The notes below the pieces were generated by a model. The model did no database searches, was not told the DNA's origin, and was given only the letters and a program-made list of their open reading frames with translations. Made by a program: the position numbers and the translations under genes. A stretch of 7,658 bases of DNA from Thiomargarita sp. GTDB taxonomy: Bacteria; Pseudomonadota; Gammaproteobacteria; Beggiatoales; Beggiatoaceae. Shown piece after piece: positions 1 through 7,151 of this stretch. The stretch's first letter is position 1. Each line of letters starts with the position of its first letter. The DNA is taken from contig JAGLFE010000416.1 in the NCBI GenBank assembly GCA_023144675.1, positions 1-7,658 on the forward strand, in the 5' to 3' direction.

Positions 1-28
1 CTTTATTTTTAATTAAAATCAGCAAACC

Positions 29-33
29 AGGAA
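29..33 (+). promoter_or_regulatory. Ribosome binding site of yrdA
   Basis: An AGGAA stretch lies 6 nt upstream of the ATG at 40. The alternative in-frame ATG at 61 has only a weak GGTG upstream, so this site favours the start at 40, although family alignment alone would also tolerate 61. Confidence 0.6.
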
Positions 34-39
34 TTTAAA

Positions 40-597
40 ATGAATAAAAGCGGTGTAAATATGTCTATTCGTAATTTTGCTAACTATAAACCTATTTTAG
101 CTAAAACAGCCTATATTGATTCCATGGCAGTTGTAATTGGACAAGTAACAGTTGGAGAATATTCGTCATTATGGCCAATGACGGTTGCTCGCGGTGATAT
201 TAACAGTATTACGATTGGGGAACGAACAAATATTCAAGATGGTTCTATACTTCACGTAACACATGATAGTGAATATTGTCTTGGTGGTAAGGCATTAATT
301 ATTGGAGATTACGTAACGGTTGGGCATCAAGTCAATTTACATGCTTGTACAATAGAACATCATTGTTTAATCGGAATTGGTTCGATTGTGTTGGATGGGG
401 CAAAAATTCCTCCTTATACTTTATTGGGAGCTGGCAGTATTGTTTCTCCAAATAAAGTATTGGAAGGCGGTTATTTATGGTACGGAAATCCTGTTAAAAA
501 AATACGTCCATTAACAGATAAGGAATTAGAATTTTTGGAATATTCTGCTAATTATTACAGTCAACTGGCTCAACAACATATTACTTCGGAATCATAA
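40..597 (+). CDS. yrdA: Gamma-carbonic anhydrase family protein (YrdA-like)
   Basis: This 185-residue protein is a left-handed beta-helix (hexapeptide repeat) member of the gamma-carbonic anhydrase family, close in length and sequence style to E. coli YrdA. Visible family residues are R51 and D53 (RGD), Q66 and D67 (NIQD), and the likely metal-binding histidines H72 (LHVTH), H96 and H101 (GHQVNLH, the same five-residue spacing as in archaeal Cam). Repeated isoleucine/valine-glycine hexads fill about residues 25-140, and a short helical tail with YSANYY follows at about 168-173. It is expected to be a cytoplasmic trimer binding zinc or iron. Carbonic anhydrase activity is known for some family members and unproven for many YrdA-type proteins. 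The first ATG is chosen because of the AGGAA upstream; a start at 61 would remove seven residues. Nothing is damaged. Its neighbour ccoI follows after 146 nt and shows no functional link. Confidence 0.93.
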   Translation: MNKSGVNMSIRNFANYKPILAKTAYIDSMAVVIGQVTVGEYSSLWPMTVARGDINSITIGERTNIQDGSILHVTHDSEYCLGGKALIIGDYVTVGHQVNLHACTIEHHCLIGIGSIVLDGAKIPPYTLLGAGSIVSPNKVLEGGYLWYGNPVKKIRPLTDKELEFLEYSANYYSQLAQQHITSES

Positions 598-743
598 AAA
601 TTATAAAAATGATTTTGTAAATTGGGTTATCCAAGCTTAATCCAACATTATTTATAAAAAATGGTAGCATTTTGGTTTAAATTTTATTAGTTTATTCAGA
701 ACTACCCAATAAAAGAAATTTTACAATAAATCGGAAACTACAA
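598..743. other. Intergenic spacer between yrdA and ccoI
   Basis: This is an AT-rich spacer of 146 nt. It holds one weak hairpin (622-645) and presumably the ccoI promoter, but no convincing -35/-10 pair or FNR-type dyad could be picked out by eye. A GGAA at 733-736 sits 7 nt before the ccoI start and is its probable ribosome binding site. Confidence 0.6.
622..645 (+). terminator. Possible weak hairpin terminator after yrdA
   Basis: The arms TTGGGTTA (622-629) and TAATCCAA (638-645) can form an 8-bp stem with one G-U pair around an 8-nt loop, 24 nt after the yrdA stop codon. The downstream sequence is T-rich only in a broken way (CATTATTT), so termination efficiency is doubtful. Confidence 0.3.
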
Positions 744-3200
744 ATGTCAACACCCAATATTCAATCAACTCATTGCTACCATTGTGGATTGCCAGTACCT
801 GAAAATCTTAAACTATTTGTAAATATTAATGACGAACCACAAATTATGTGTTGTCATGGTTGTCAAGCAGTTGCTCAAGCCATTATCGATGCTGATTTAC
901 AAGATTTTTATAAATATCGTACCGAAAATTCCCCTACTTCCCAAGAATTAGTTCCCGATTTTCTCCAAAAAGCCGTTGTTTATGATAATCCTGCCATTCA
1001 AAAACGGTTTGTTCGTTATGAAGAAGGCAATATTCGTGAAGCGGCTTTGATTTTGGAAGGCATTACTTGTGCGGCTTGTATATGGCTAAATGAAAGGCAT
1101 TTACGAACTTTAGAAGGAATAATTGATGTCCGCATTAACTATTCGACTCATCGCGCTCAAGTGCGTTGGGATAATTCCTGTCTTAAATTGAGCGATATTT
1201 TACAAGCCATTCATCAAATCGGTTACATTGCCCATCCCTACGACCCAGCTCAACAACAAGAAATATTTGAACGGGAACGTAAGCAACAGCTACGTCGTCT
1301 TGGCTTGGCTGGAGTGTTGGGAATGCAAATTATGATGATTTCTGTTGCATTATACGCAGGCGGCTGGTATGGAATTGAGCCTAAATTTCAGAAACTATTT
1401 TCGTGGATTAATTTACTTTTAACGCTACCAATTATATTTTATAGTGCTATTCCTTTTTTTAAAAATGCTTGGCGTGATATAACCCATAAACAAGTTGGTA
1501 TGGATGTTCCAATTGCCATTGCACTTATATTGGCTTTTGTAGGCAGTATATTTTCATTAATCAGTACTAATGGACATATTTATTTCGATTCCATCGCTAT
1601 GTTTGTATTTTTTCTATTGACTGGACGTTATTTTGAATTACGAGCGAGACAAAAAAGTACTCAAGCTACGGAAAATTTACTCCATTTAGTGCCGACTATG
1701 GCTACCCGTTTAATTAAAACCACTCAAAAAATGGCAGAAGAATTAGTTTTAGTCGCTGATTTAGAAGTTGGGGATAAATTGCTAATTCGTCCTGGGGAAA
1801 ATATTCCTGTTGATGGCATTGTGTTGGAAGGACAATCTAATGTCGATGAGTCTTTATTAACTGGCGAAAGTCATCCTGTTACGAAAAATTTAGGGCAAAC
1901 TTTGGTGGCGGGAACGGTTAATATTGAAAATCCTTTGCAAATGCAAGTGGAAAAAGTTGGGACTGATACGGTGTTATCTCACATTTTACGTCTATTGGAA
2001 CGCGCTCAAACTGAAAAACCAGTTATTACCCAATTAGCCGATAAAGTGGCTTCATGGTTTGTAATGGGCGTATTATTATTAGCTTTAGGAGTTGCAATTT
2101 ATTGGTGGCAGGTTAATCCAGATGCTTGGTTGACTATTACCTTGTCGGTTTTGGTGGTAACTTGCCCCTGCGCTTTATCTTTGGCAACTCCTACCGCTAT
2201 TACCATTGCCACCAATACTTTAACCCAAATAGGTTTATTAACCACCAAGGGACATGCTTTGGAAACCTATGCGCAAGCCAACCACTTTGTATTTGACAAA
2301 ACGGGAACCTTAACTGAAGGCAATTTAAGTTTGTTAACTACCCATACTTTTGCTAAATTAACTGCAAATGAGTGTTTGCAATATGCCATTGCTTTAGAGA
2401 ATTATTCTGAACATCCGATTGCTAAAGCCCTAATTAAAGCTGGGGAAAAACTTCCGACCAATTATGAAGCCAATGAAGTTAGCAATACTCCTGGGGCTGG
2501 CATTCAGGGAAAAATAAATCAACAGCAATATTTTATCGGTACTGCTAATTTTATTCACAAGATGACTGGATTATCAATCAATAAATTAGAACAACTTCAA
2601 TTAGAAAAAAATACCCAAGTTTTATTTGCCAATGAGAAAATTTTACTCGGTGCTTTTATTTTAGGAGATGAAATACGGGTTGGAGCTAAACAGTTGATTC
2701 AAACTTTACAACAGCAAGGCAAGAAAATTACTTTATTGAGTGGTGATCATATTCAGGTCGTGAAACAGGTGGCTGATACTTTGGGCATTAATAATTTTAA
2801 AGCAGCTTTGCTACCAGAAGATAAATTACATTATCTTAAAGAATTGCAAGCGCAAGGAGATATTGTGGCTATGATAGGTGATGGTGTGAACGATGCGCCA
2901 GTATTAGCTCAAGCTCAGGTTTCGATTGCAATGGGAAGTGGCACTCAAGTTGCTTGTGCTAGTGCAGATATGATTTTATTGACAGCCCAGTTACCTAATT
3001 TGTTGCTAGGTTTGAAAACAGCTAATAAAACTTTGAACATTATTCGCCAAAATGTATTATGGGCAATTATGTATAATATGACCGCTTTGCCCTTAGCTGC
3101 AATGGGTTTGATTGCACCTTGGATGGCAGCTATCGGCATGTCTTTAAGTTCTTTATTAGTTGTTGCCAATGCTTTAAGATTAATGGAAAAATCGAGCTAA
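744..3200 (+). CDS. ccoI: Copper-translocating P1B-type ATPase, CcoI/FixI-like
   Basis: This 818-residue inner-membrane copper pump probably supplies copper for assembly of cbb3-type cytochrome oxidase. The N-terminus has a cysteine-rich metal-binding domain typical of CcoI/FixI (C11-x2-C14, then C36/C37 and C40). A heavy-metal-associated domain follows with C109-x2-C112. About eight membrane segments can be seen, at roughly 187-208, 217-237, 254-272, 279-296, 437-455, 464-486, 765-785 and 790-812. Catalytic motifs are complete: TGE (373-375), the intramembrane CPC (474-476), DKTGT with phosphorylated D518, HP (557-558) and GDGVNDAP (D713, D717). Y777-N778 and the M799-x2-S802-S803 motif of the last two helices fit monovalent-copper specificity. 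The cysteine-rich N-domain and the single HMA domain argue for CcoI over a detoxifying CopA. The usual small partner gene ccoS is not found downstream; a methyltransferase remnant starts 74 nt after the stop. Confidence 0.92.
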   Translation: MSTPNIQSTHCYHCGLPVPENLKLFVNINDEPQIMCCHGCQAVAQAIIDADLQDFYKYRTENSPTSQELVPDFLQKAVVYDNPAIQKRFVRYEEGNIREAALILEGITCAACIWLNERHLRTLEGIIDVRINYSTHRAQVRWDNSCLKLSDILQAIHQIGYIAHPYDPAQQQEIFERERKQQLRRLGLAGVLGMQIMMISVALYAGGWYGIEPKFQKLFSWINLLLTLPIIFYSAIPFFKNAWRDITHKQVGMDVPIAIALILAFVGSIFSLISTNGHIYFDSIAMFVFFLLTGRYFELRARQKSTQATENLLHLVPTMATRLIKTTQKMAEELVLVADLEVGDKLLIRPGENIPVDGIVLEGQSNVDESLLTGESHPVTKNLGQTLVAGTVNIENPLQMQVEKVGTDTVLSHILRLLERAQTEKPVITQLADKVASWFVMGVLLLALGVAIYWWQVNPDAWLTITLSVLVVTCPCALSLATPTAITIATNTLTQIGLLTTKGHALETYAQANHFVFDKTGTLTEGNLSLLTTHTFAKLTANECLQYAIALENYSEHPIAKALIKAGEKLPTNYEANEVSNTPGAGIQGKINQQQYFIGTANFIHKMTGLSINKLEQLQLEKNTQVLFANEKILLGAFILGDEIRVGAKQLIQTLQQQGKKITLLSGDHIQVVKQVADTLGINNFKAALLPEDKLHYLKELQAQGDIVAMIGDGVNDAPVLAQAQVSIAMGSGTQVACASADMILLTAQLPNLLLGLKTANKTLNIIRQNVLWAIMYNMTALPLAAMGLIAPWMAAIGMSLSSLLVVANALRLMEKSS

Positions 3201-3231
3201 TTACAAAAAAATGTTAAACTAAAAAATAAAC

Positions 3232-3261
3232 TTGCATTAGTGCTAAATAATTGAATATCAA
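3232..3261 (+). promoter_or_regulatory. Possible promoter upstream of methyltransferase copy 1
   Basis: TTGCAT (3232-3237) and TATCAA (3256-3261) are separated by 18 nt and lie just upstream of the ATG at 3275. The match to sigma-70 boxes is moderate and AT-rich sequence yields such matches by chance. If real, it would drive the remnant and cassette A behind it, and originally the intact methyltransferase gene. Confidence 0.2.
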
Positions 3262-3274
3262 CATAATTACAACC

Positions 3275-3355
3275 ATGAACAAACTAATCCTAGGCGACAA
3301 CTTAGAAATTTTAAAATCCCTCGAATCAGAATCTGTACAATATGTTTATACATAA
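3275..3355 (+). pseudogene. Remnant 1: truncated 5' end of a DNA methyltransferase gene
   Basis: The frame reads MNKLILGDNLEILKSLESES and then VQYVYT before a stop. The first 20 codons encode the same residues as the second copy at 5178, with 56 of 60 bases identical and all four differences silent. The following VQYVYT loosely aligns with VDLIYL of copy 2, so homology may reach codon 25 or 26 before breaking off. GDNLEIL followed by the segment leading to DPPF is the usual start of beta-class (type III Mod-like) N6-adenine/N4-cytosine methyltransferases. No catalytic DPPF or SAM-binding motif is left, so it cannot be active. It could still be translated as a 26-residue peptide. It lies 74 nt after ccoI and 26 nt before the ATPase gene. 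Confidence 0.8.
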
Positions 3356-3381
3356 TATTTAAACCAACAAATTATATAATA

Positions 3382-4614
3382 ATGCTAATTAAAATTACTA
3401 ACTTTGGACCAATAAAAGAATTTCATTTTGATTTAAACAAAGATTTTATAGTTTTGTTTGGAAAAAATAATGTTGGAAAATCTTACTCTCTTTCAATTGT
3501 TTATTTGGTATTAAAAAATTTATTGGATATGGAAGCTGATTCAATAATACAAAGAGAAATTAGTGAAGATTTTAATAAATTATCTGAGATAAATTCTACA
3601 AATATGGGTGAAATTTTTTATCCAATTATTGAGAATTTGACAGATAATATTGAAGAATCTTTATATAATACTTATGGAGAATTTGATAAACTAATTAGTA
3701 GATTTCGTGATGATTTTAAACCAATTATTACTATTAAGAAAAAATATGGTGAATTAATTTTAGAAATTCAGCATGATAAACTATCCATTAAAGAATTCTC
3801 TCCTATTTTGGATAGGAATGTAAAAGAAGAATCTACATTTTTCCTATATGATGAATATATTGGAAAAACTAAACAAGACCTTTCATTAATATTTCTTCCT
3901 GCTTCTCGCACTGGTTTATATCAAAGTTTAAGTAATCTATCTCAAATTATAGTTGAGTTATCCAAAAATCGTCGATTTGTAACTAAAAAGTTTGAATTAC
4001 TTACTATTTCTGAACCAGTTAGTGATTATTTTCTGGGTTTATCTAATATTCAAACTAAAGTATCCAAGTCAAATAATATTATATTAGATATAGTTAATGA
4101 CATTGAAAACAATATCCTTAAAGGTAAAGTTGAATTTGATGATGTTAGTAAAAAAATATTTTATAAACCACAAAATACAGATTTGAAATTAGATATTTCT
4201 TTAACTTCATCAATGGTTTCTGAATTATCACCCATTATTTGTTATTTAAAATATGTGGTTGCCTTTTCCAGCTCAAAAACTATTTTGTTTATAGAAGAAC
4301 CAGAATCTCATTTGCATCCTGAAGCACAAGTACAACTGATGGATATATTTGCTAAATTGGTTAAAGTTGGAGTTAAAATTATAATGACTTCACATAGTGA
4401 TTATATGTTTAACAAAATGAATAATCTGATTTTAGAAAAAAAGATAGAACTAAATTCTTCTCAAGCGATTATTTTTAAGGAAACTCAAGTTGGTACTATT
4501 GCTAAGGAAATCCCACAAGATTTATTGGGTATTGATGATGAAAATTTTTTGGAAATTACTGAACAGCTATTTAATGAAAAAATGGATTTAGTTGAGAAGT
4601 ACAATAATGTTTGA
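3382..4614 (+). CDS. AAA/ABC-type ATPase (OLD/RecF-like), putative defence protein
   Basis: This 410-residue P-loop ATPase belongs to the OLD/RecF/SMC-like group often annotated as AAA_15 or AAA_21. The N-terminal strand pattern LIKITNFGPIKEF is typical. Walker A is GKNNVGKS (27-34), a signature-like LTSSMVSE lies at 274-281, Walker B is ILFIEEPESHLHP (301-313, with catalytic E305/E306), and the switch histidine is H338 in TSHSDYM. The region between (about 45-265) is helical and charged. The protein ends about 70 residues after the switch histidine and has no TOPRIM nuclease domain, unlike full OLD proteins, so the effector is probably a separate protein. The next gene overlaps its end by 8 nt, suggesting a coupled two-gene unit comparable in layout to Septu, PARIS or other ATPase-plus-nuclease systems, though no specific system is recognised. 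No good Shine-Dalgarno precedes the ATG; a TATAAT at 3375-3380 abuts it and may be chance. Confidence 0.85.
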   Translation: MLIKITNFGPIKEFHFDLNKDFIVLFGKNNVGKSYSLSIVYLVLKNLLDMEADSIIQREISEDFNKLSEINSTNMGEIFYPIIENLTDNIEESLYNTYGEFDKLISRFRDDFKPIITIKKKYGELILEIQHDKLSIKEFSPILDRNVKEESTFFLYDEYIGKTKQDLSLIFLPASRTGLYQSLSNLSQIIVELSKNRRFVTKKFELLTISEPVSDYFLGLSNIQTKVSKSNNIILDIVNDIENNILKGKVEFDDVSKKIFYKPQNTDLKLDISLTSSMVSELSPIICYLKYVVAFSSSKTILFIEEPESHLHPEAQVQLMDIFAKLVKVGVKIIMTSHSDYMFNKMNNLILEKKIELNSSQAIIFKETQVGTIAKEIPQDLLGIDDENFLEITEQLFNEKMDLVEKYNNV

Positions 4615-5152
4615 TGAAATTTTGAATAATATTGAGTTATTTGCATTGCGTAGAGAAGCTTGTGAAGAAAATGATATTGGTGTTGAGTTAAGTAATAATT
4701 TAACAGAAAATAAGTATATTATATTGAAAATAGATGATTTTTATAATTCATTAAAAATATCCGAACCCCCTCCATCTATTGACTGTTTGATTATTGTTAA
4801 ATGTGATAGCAATCAATGTTATGACTTCTATTTGGTTGAATTGAAAAATATTAAATCTCCATCTGGATTTACAATTAAAAATATTCAACAAAAATTTACT
4901 ACTACAATAGATGATTTTTTAGGGAAACGCTTTGCTCAAATCTTTTTGAATCCAAAATATCATATTAATAATTTCAAAATATATTTTATATCAGACCCTT
5001 ATAACTTAAAACATTTAACACCTGAGCAATATAGGAAGAGAATACTTACATCAAAATATAAACTGTCTTTATTAAGAAAACCATATTCATTTAGAGGAAA
5101 AATATCAATGATCAATTCAGTATTACCTAACCCTATGATAAAAGAATGTTAG
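4607..5152 (+). CDS. Small partner of the ATPase, possible PD-(D/E)xK nuclease
   Basis: The product is 181 residues. The start is placed at ATG 4607, inside the ATPase stop region (ATGTTTGA, 8-nt overlap), with GAGAAG at 4594-4599 as a reasonable ribosome binding site; a TTG at 4592 in the same frame would add five residues and is less likely. No family is recognised with certainty. A segment at about 57-83 has SIDCLIIV, then YLVELKNIK, giving D59 followed by E78-x-K80 at the ends of predicted beta strands. This resembles the D...ExK core of PD-(D/E)xK nucleases. The fold assignment is inference, since the motif is short and common. There are no membrane segments or signal peptide. Tight coupling to the ATPase suggests that the ATPase senses or regulates and this protein is the effector or adaptor. 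Confidence 0.75.
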   Translation: MFDEILNNIELFALRREACEENDIGVELSNNLTENKYIILKIDDFYNSLKISEPPPSIDCLIIVKCDSNQCYDFYLVELKNIKSPSGFTIKNIQQKFTTTIDDFLGKRFAQIFLNPKYHINNFKIYFISDPYNLKHLTPEQYRKRILTSKYKLSLLRKPYSFRGKISMINSVLPNPMIKEC

Positions 5153-5177
5153 TAAATTCTAATAATTTAAATAACTA

Positions 5178-5303
5178 ATGAACAAGTTAATCTTAGGCGA
5201 CAACTTAGAAATTTTAAAATCCCTCGAATCAGAATCAGTGGATTTAATTTATCTTGACCCACCGTTTTTCTCGAATCGGAATTATGAAGTAATTATGAGT
5301 TAA
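5178..5303 (+). pseudogene. Remnant 2: truncated 5' end of a DNA methyltransferase gene
   Basis: The frame gives 41 residues: the same first 20 residues as remnant 1, then VDLIYLDPPFFSNRNYEVI, then two unrelated codons and a stop. DPPF (residues 27-30) is motif IV, the catalytic motif, which lies near the N-terminus in beta-class DNA methyltransferases. NRNYEV followed by W-G-D is the usual continuation in that family, and the expected tryptophan is replaced here by ATG AGT TAA, so the break falls at about base 5295. The target-recognition and SAM-binding parts are missing, so the fragment is inactive. It begins 25 nt after the cassette A partner gene and ends 61 nt before the DUF4209 gene. 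Upstream TAAATAAC resembles the sequence before copy 3. Confidence 0.85.
5223..5282 (+). repeat. Direct 13-bp repeat CTCGAATCRGAAT inside remnant 2
   Basis: CTCGAATCAGAAT occurs at 5223-5235 and CTCGAATCGGAAT at 5270-5282, 12 of 13 bases identical and 47 bp apart. The two copies are read in different frames, so protein similarity does not explain them. Remnant 1 holds the first one at 3320-3332, and its clear similarity ends only five bases later. Remnant 2 breaks about 12 bases after the second one. A role as a join site is speculative. Confidence 0.5.
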
Positions 5304-5318
5304 TAATCTTTAATAATC
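5300..5318 (+). repeat. Short tandem repeat TTAATAATC, period 10
   Basis: TTAATAATC occurs at 5300-5308 and again at 5310-5318, on one helical turn spacing, between remnant 2 and the DUF4209 gene. It could be part of an operator or simply AT-rich sequence. Confidence 0.35.
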
Positions 5319-5364
5319 AGTTTAAAACAACTCTTAATGAACTAAATTTATAAAAGAATATATT

Positions 5365-7137
5365 ATGTCTGAATTAGAAGATTTAACTAAAACTCTCAAT
5401 TATTTTGATAATACTTCTGAACCAATAAAAGAAAAAAATGTTTATGATGCTGTTTTTAAACTTGTAAAAGGTAGACAAAAACATGAATTATCTGAAGAAT
5501 TGCAGGCTGAAATTATTGCATTTGATTTTCTTGAAAATCATCCAATTCCAAACTGGAACAAATATTTCACTCCCATTTTTCCAGAATTCATAAATTTAGA
5601 TGAAATAGCCAAATTTGTAGATTATTGGGAAAAACGAGCTATAGAAGCTAAAAATCCAGTTTTGATAACTAGATATGCAGATTTAGTATGGGAATTTTCA
5701 AAAATAGGTAGTAAATTTATTATGGCTAAACTTGCTATTGATAATATTTTAAAGCTTACTGAAGGAAATTATTACAAAGGAAACTATTCTAAATATATTA
5801 TTGTTGAAAAATTAATACGTGCCTTATCATTATCAATTAGTTTAAAATCTTTGGAGCATATTGAAAAAGTAAAGAAAACTATTATTACATATGAGGACAA
5901 AATAGCTGAGGACAATATAATTGGTTCATGGGGATTTGCATATGATGCACTTTATAAAAATGAAAAACGTAGCAAGAAAATTAAATTAACAGATAAGCAA
6001 AAAAAGAAAATTATTGGTGATTTAGAAGCACGGCTTGATAGAATCTCTTCTTCATTTGATAATAATGATATGAAGCCTCTTGCTTTAGAAAATACTATTC
6101 GTCGTGTGGAAAAGACTGCTTTTCGTTTAGCTGATTACTATCGTAAAATCAGTCAGCCAAATGAAGTAAAACGAGTATTATTGACATGGGGTACACTTTT
6201 TGAAAAAAGTAATTATTCTAATGATCTACTATATATACATTTAGAACGAGTTTATTTTGTTTATAAATCTTATGGTATGCAACAAGAAGCTGATGCAATT
6301 TTAATTCGTTTACGAGAATTAGGACCAAAAACTATTCCAGATTGTGATTTGGAACAAATTAAAGTATTTGAGACAGCAAAAAAGGATTTTGCTGATTACA
6401 TGTATCCTTATATTGAGGAGATACTCGAAGGTGAATTGGACACTGTTTTGAAAAGAGTAGCATTATTTAATATTCCATGCAAGGAAACAGTTAAAGAACA
6501 ATTAATACGATTTTCTCAAAAATATATTGGTATTTATCATATAATGCCACCACAAATTAAAGATTATAAAGGGCGTACTATACATAATATTGGAACTATA
6601 AATTCTGATTTAGAAGGTCATATTAAATTTCATCTTGCAGAAGAATTAAGGATAAAAGCACTTTATGTTAGAAATTTATTTTCAGCTTTAATTAAAAAAT
6701 TTAATTTATCTGCTCAACAATTAACTGATTATATTTATCAATCTCCATTATTTGAATTTGATAGAAAAGCAATTATTGAATCTGGATTGCAAGCATATTT
6801 GCAAGGCAATGATTTAGTGGCTATTCATTTGCTTATTCCACAAGTTGAAGATGCAGTTAGAAATTTTGTGGAAAAAAAAGGTGGAAAAGTTATGCAGTCA
6901 CAAGGTAATGGTTTTCATGTAATATCTTTTGATAAGTTATTAAAAACTCCTGAGTTTGTTAGAACATTTGGGAAAGAGTTGGGTGTAGATATACAGTTTT
7001 ATTTTCAGATTCTGTTCACGGACTCTTGTGGATGGAATTTGCGTAATAATTTGTGTCATGGAATTACTCCATTTTTTGATGTTAGTGATACAGATAGGGT
7101 AGTTCATTCATTACTTTGTTTGGCACTTGTACGATAA
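5365..7137 (+). CDS. DUF4209 domain protein with HEPN-like RxxxxH motif
   Basis: This is a 590-residue soluble protein. The N-terminal 400 or so residues are helical and repeat-like (many E/K-rich segments), and the C-terminus resembles the DUF4209 family. At 473-499 it reads SGLQAYLQGNDLVAIHLLIPQ and continues VEDAVR, and at 558-566 it has NLRNNLCHG. The latter gives R560-x4-H565, matching the Rx4-6H catalytic signature of HEPN ribonucleases. Proteins of this type are often found in phage-defence neighbourhoods, where HEPN domains cut RNA and stop growth; that role here is inference. The ATG at 5365 is the first in frame, with only a weak AAAAGAA upstream. Its stop codon overlaps the leader of the antitoxin-like gene, so the three genes of the cassette are probably cotranscribed. 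No truncation is apparent. Confidence 0.8.
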   Translation: MSELEDLTKTLNYFDNTSEPIKEKNVYDAVFKLVKGRQKHELSEELQAEIIAFDFLENHPIPNWNKYFTPIFPEFINLDEIAKFVDYWEKRAIEAKNPVLITRYADLVWEFSKIGSKFIMAKLAIDNILKLTEGNYYKGNYSKYIIVEKLIRALSLSISLKSLEHIEKVKKTIITYEDKIAEDNIIGSWGFAYDALYKNEKRSKKIKLTDKQKKKIIGDLEARLDRISSSFDNNDMKPLALENTIRRVEKTAFRLADYYRKISQPNEVKRVLLTWGTLFEKSNYSNDLLYIHLERVYFVYKSYGMQQEADAILIRLRELGPKTIPDCDLEQIKVFETAKKDFADYMYPYIEEILEGELDTVLKRVALFNIPCKETVKEQLIRFSQKYIGIYHIMPPQIKDYKGRTIHNIGTINSDLEGHIKFHLAEELRIKALYVRNLFSALIKKFNLSAQQLTDYIYQSPLFEFDRKAIIESGLQAYLQGNDLVAIHLLIPQVEDAVRNFVEKKGGKVMQSQGNGFHVISFDKLLKTPEFVRTFGKELGVDIQFYFQILFTDSCGWNLRNNLCHGITPFFDVSDTDRVVHSLLCLALVR

Positions 7138-7143
7138 AGAGGA
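7138..7143 (+). promoter_or_regulatory. Strong ribosome binding site before the antitoxin-like gene
   Basis: AGAGGA lies 8 nt before the ATG at 7152 and directly after the DUF4209 stop codon. It fixes the start at 7152 over an upstream ATG at 7116 that lies inside the DUF4209 coding sequence and has no comparable site. It is the best Shine-Dalgarno in the accessory part, consistent with the antitoxin being made in excess of the toxin. Confidence 0.75.
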
Positions 7144-7151
7144 AATATTTT

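Larger units (their letters stand above)
3356..5177 (+). other. Cassette A between methyltransferase 5' copies 1 and 2
   Basis: This segment is the DNA between the end of remnant 1 and the start codon of remnant 2. It contains only the ATPase gene and its overlapping small partner, both on the plus strand, plus 25 nt before the next methyltransferase start. It is strongly AT-rich compared with ccoI. No transposase, integrase or terminal inverted repeat is visible. Treating it as one inserted unit is an inference from the flanking direct copies. Confidence 0.45.

Noticed and set aside
2945..3169. Minus-strand open frame of 74 codons opposite the end of ccoI
   Set aside because: It lies wholly inside the well-supported ccoI coding sequence, in the region of its last membrane helices, and has no recognisable domain.
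3308..3317. Perfect 10-bp palindrome ATTTTAAAAT in the methyltransferase start (also at 5211-5220)
   Set aside because: It is short, made only of A and T, and falls on ordinary codons, so chance in an AT-rich genome explains it.
3375..3380. TATAAT directly before the ATPase start, suggesting a leaderless promoter
   Set aside because: There is no -35 element at suitable spacing, it is only one base from the ATG, and the surrounding sequence is almost pure A and T.
3358..5331. Shared TTTAAA(A/C)CAAC after both remnants (3358-3368 and 5321-5331)
   Set aside because: Ten of eleven matching bases in AT-rich spacers at different distances from the breakpoints is too little to claim a conserved cassette leader.
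7116..7151. Upstream ATG extension of the antitoxin-like gene by 12 codons
   Set aside because: It overlaps the DUF4209 C-terminus and lacks a ribosome binding site, whereas AGAGGA is ideally placed for the ATG at 7152.
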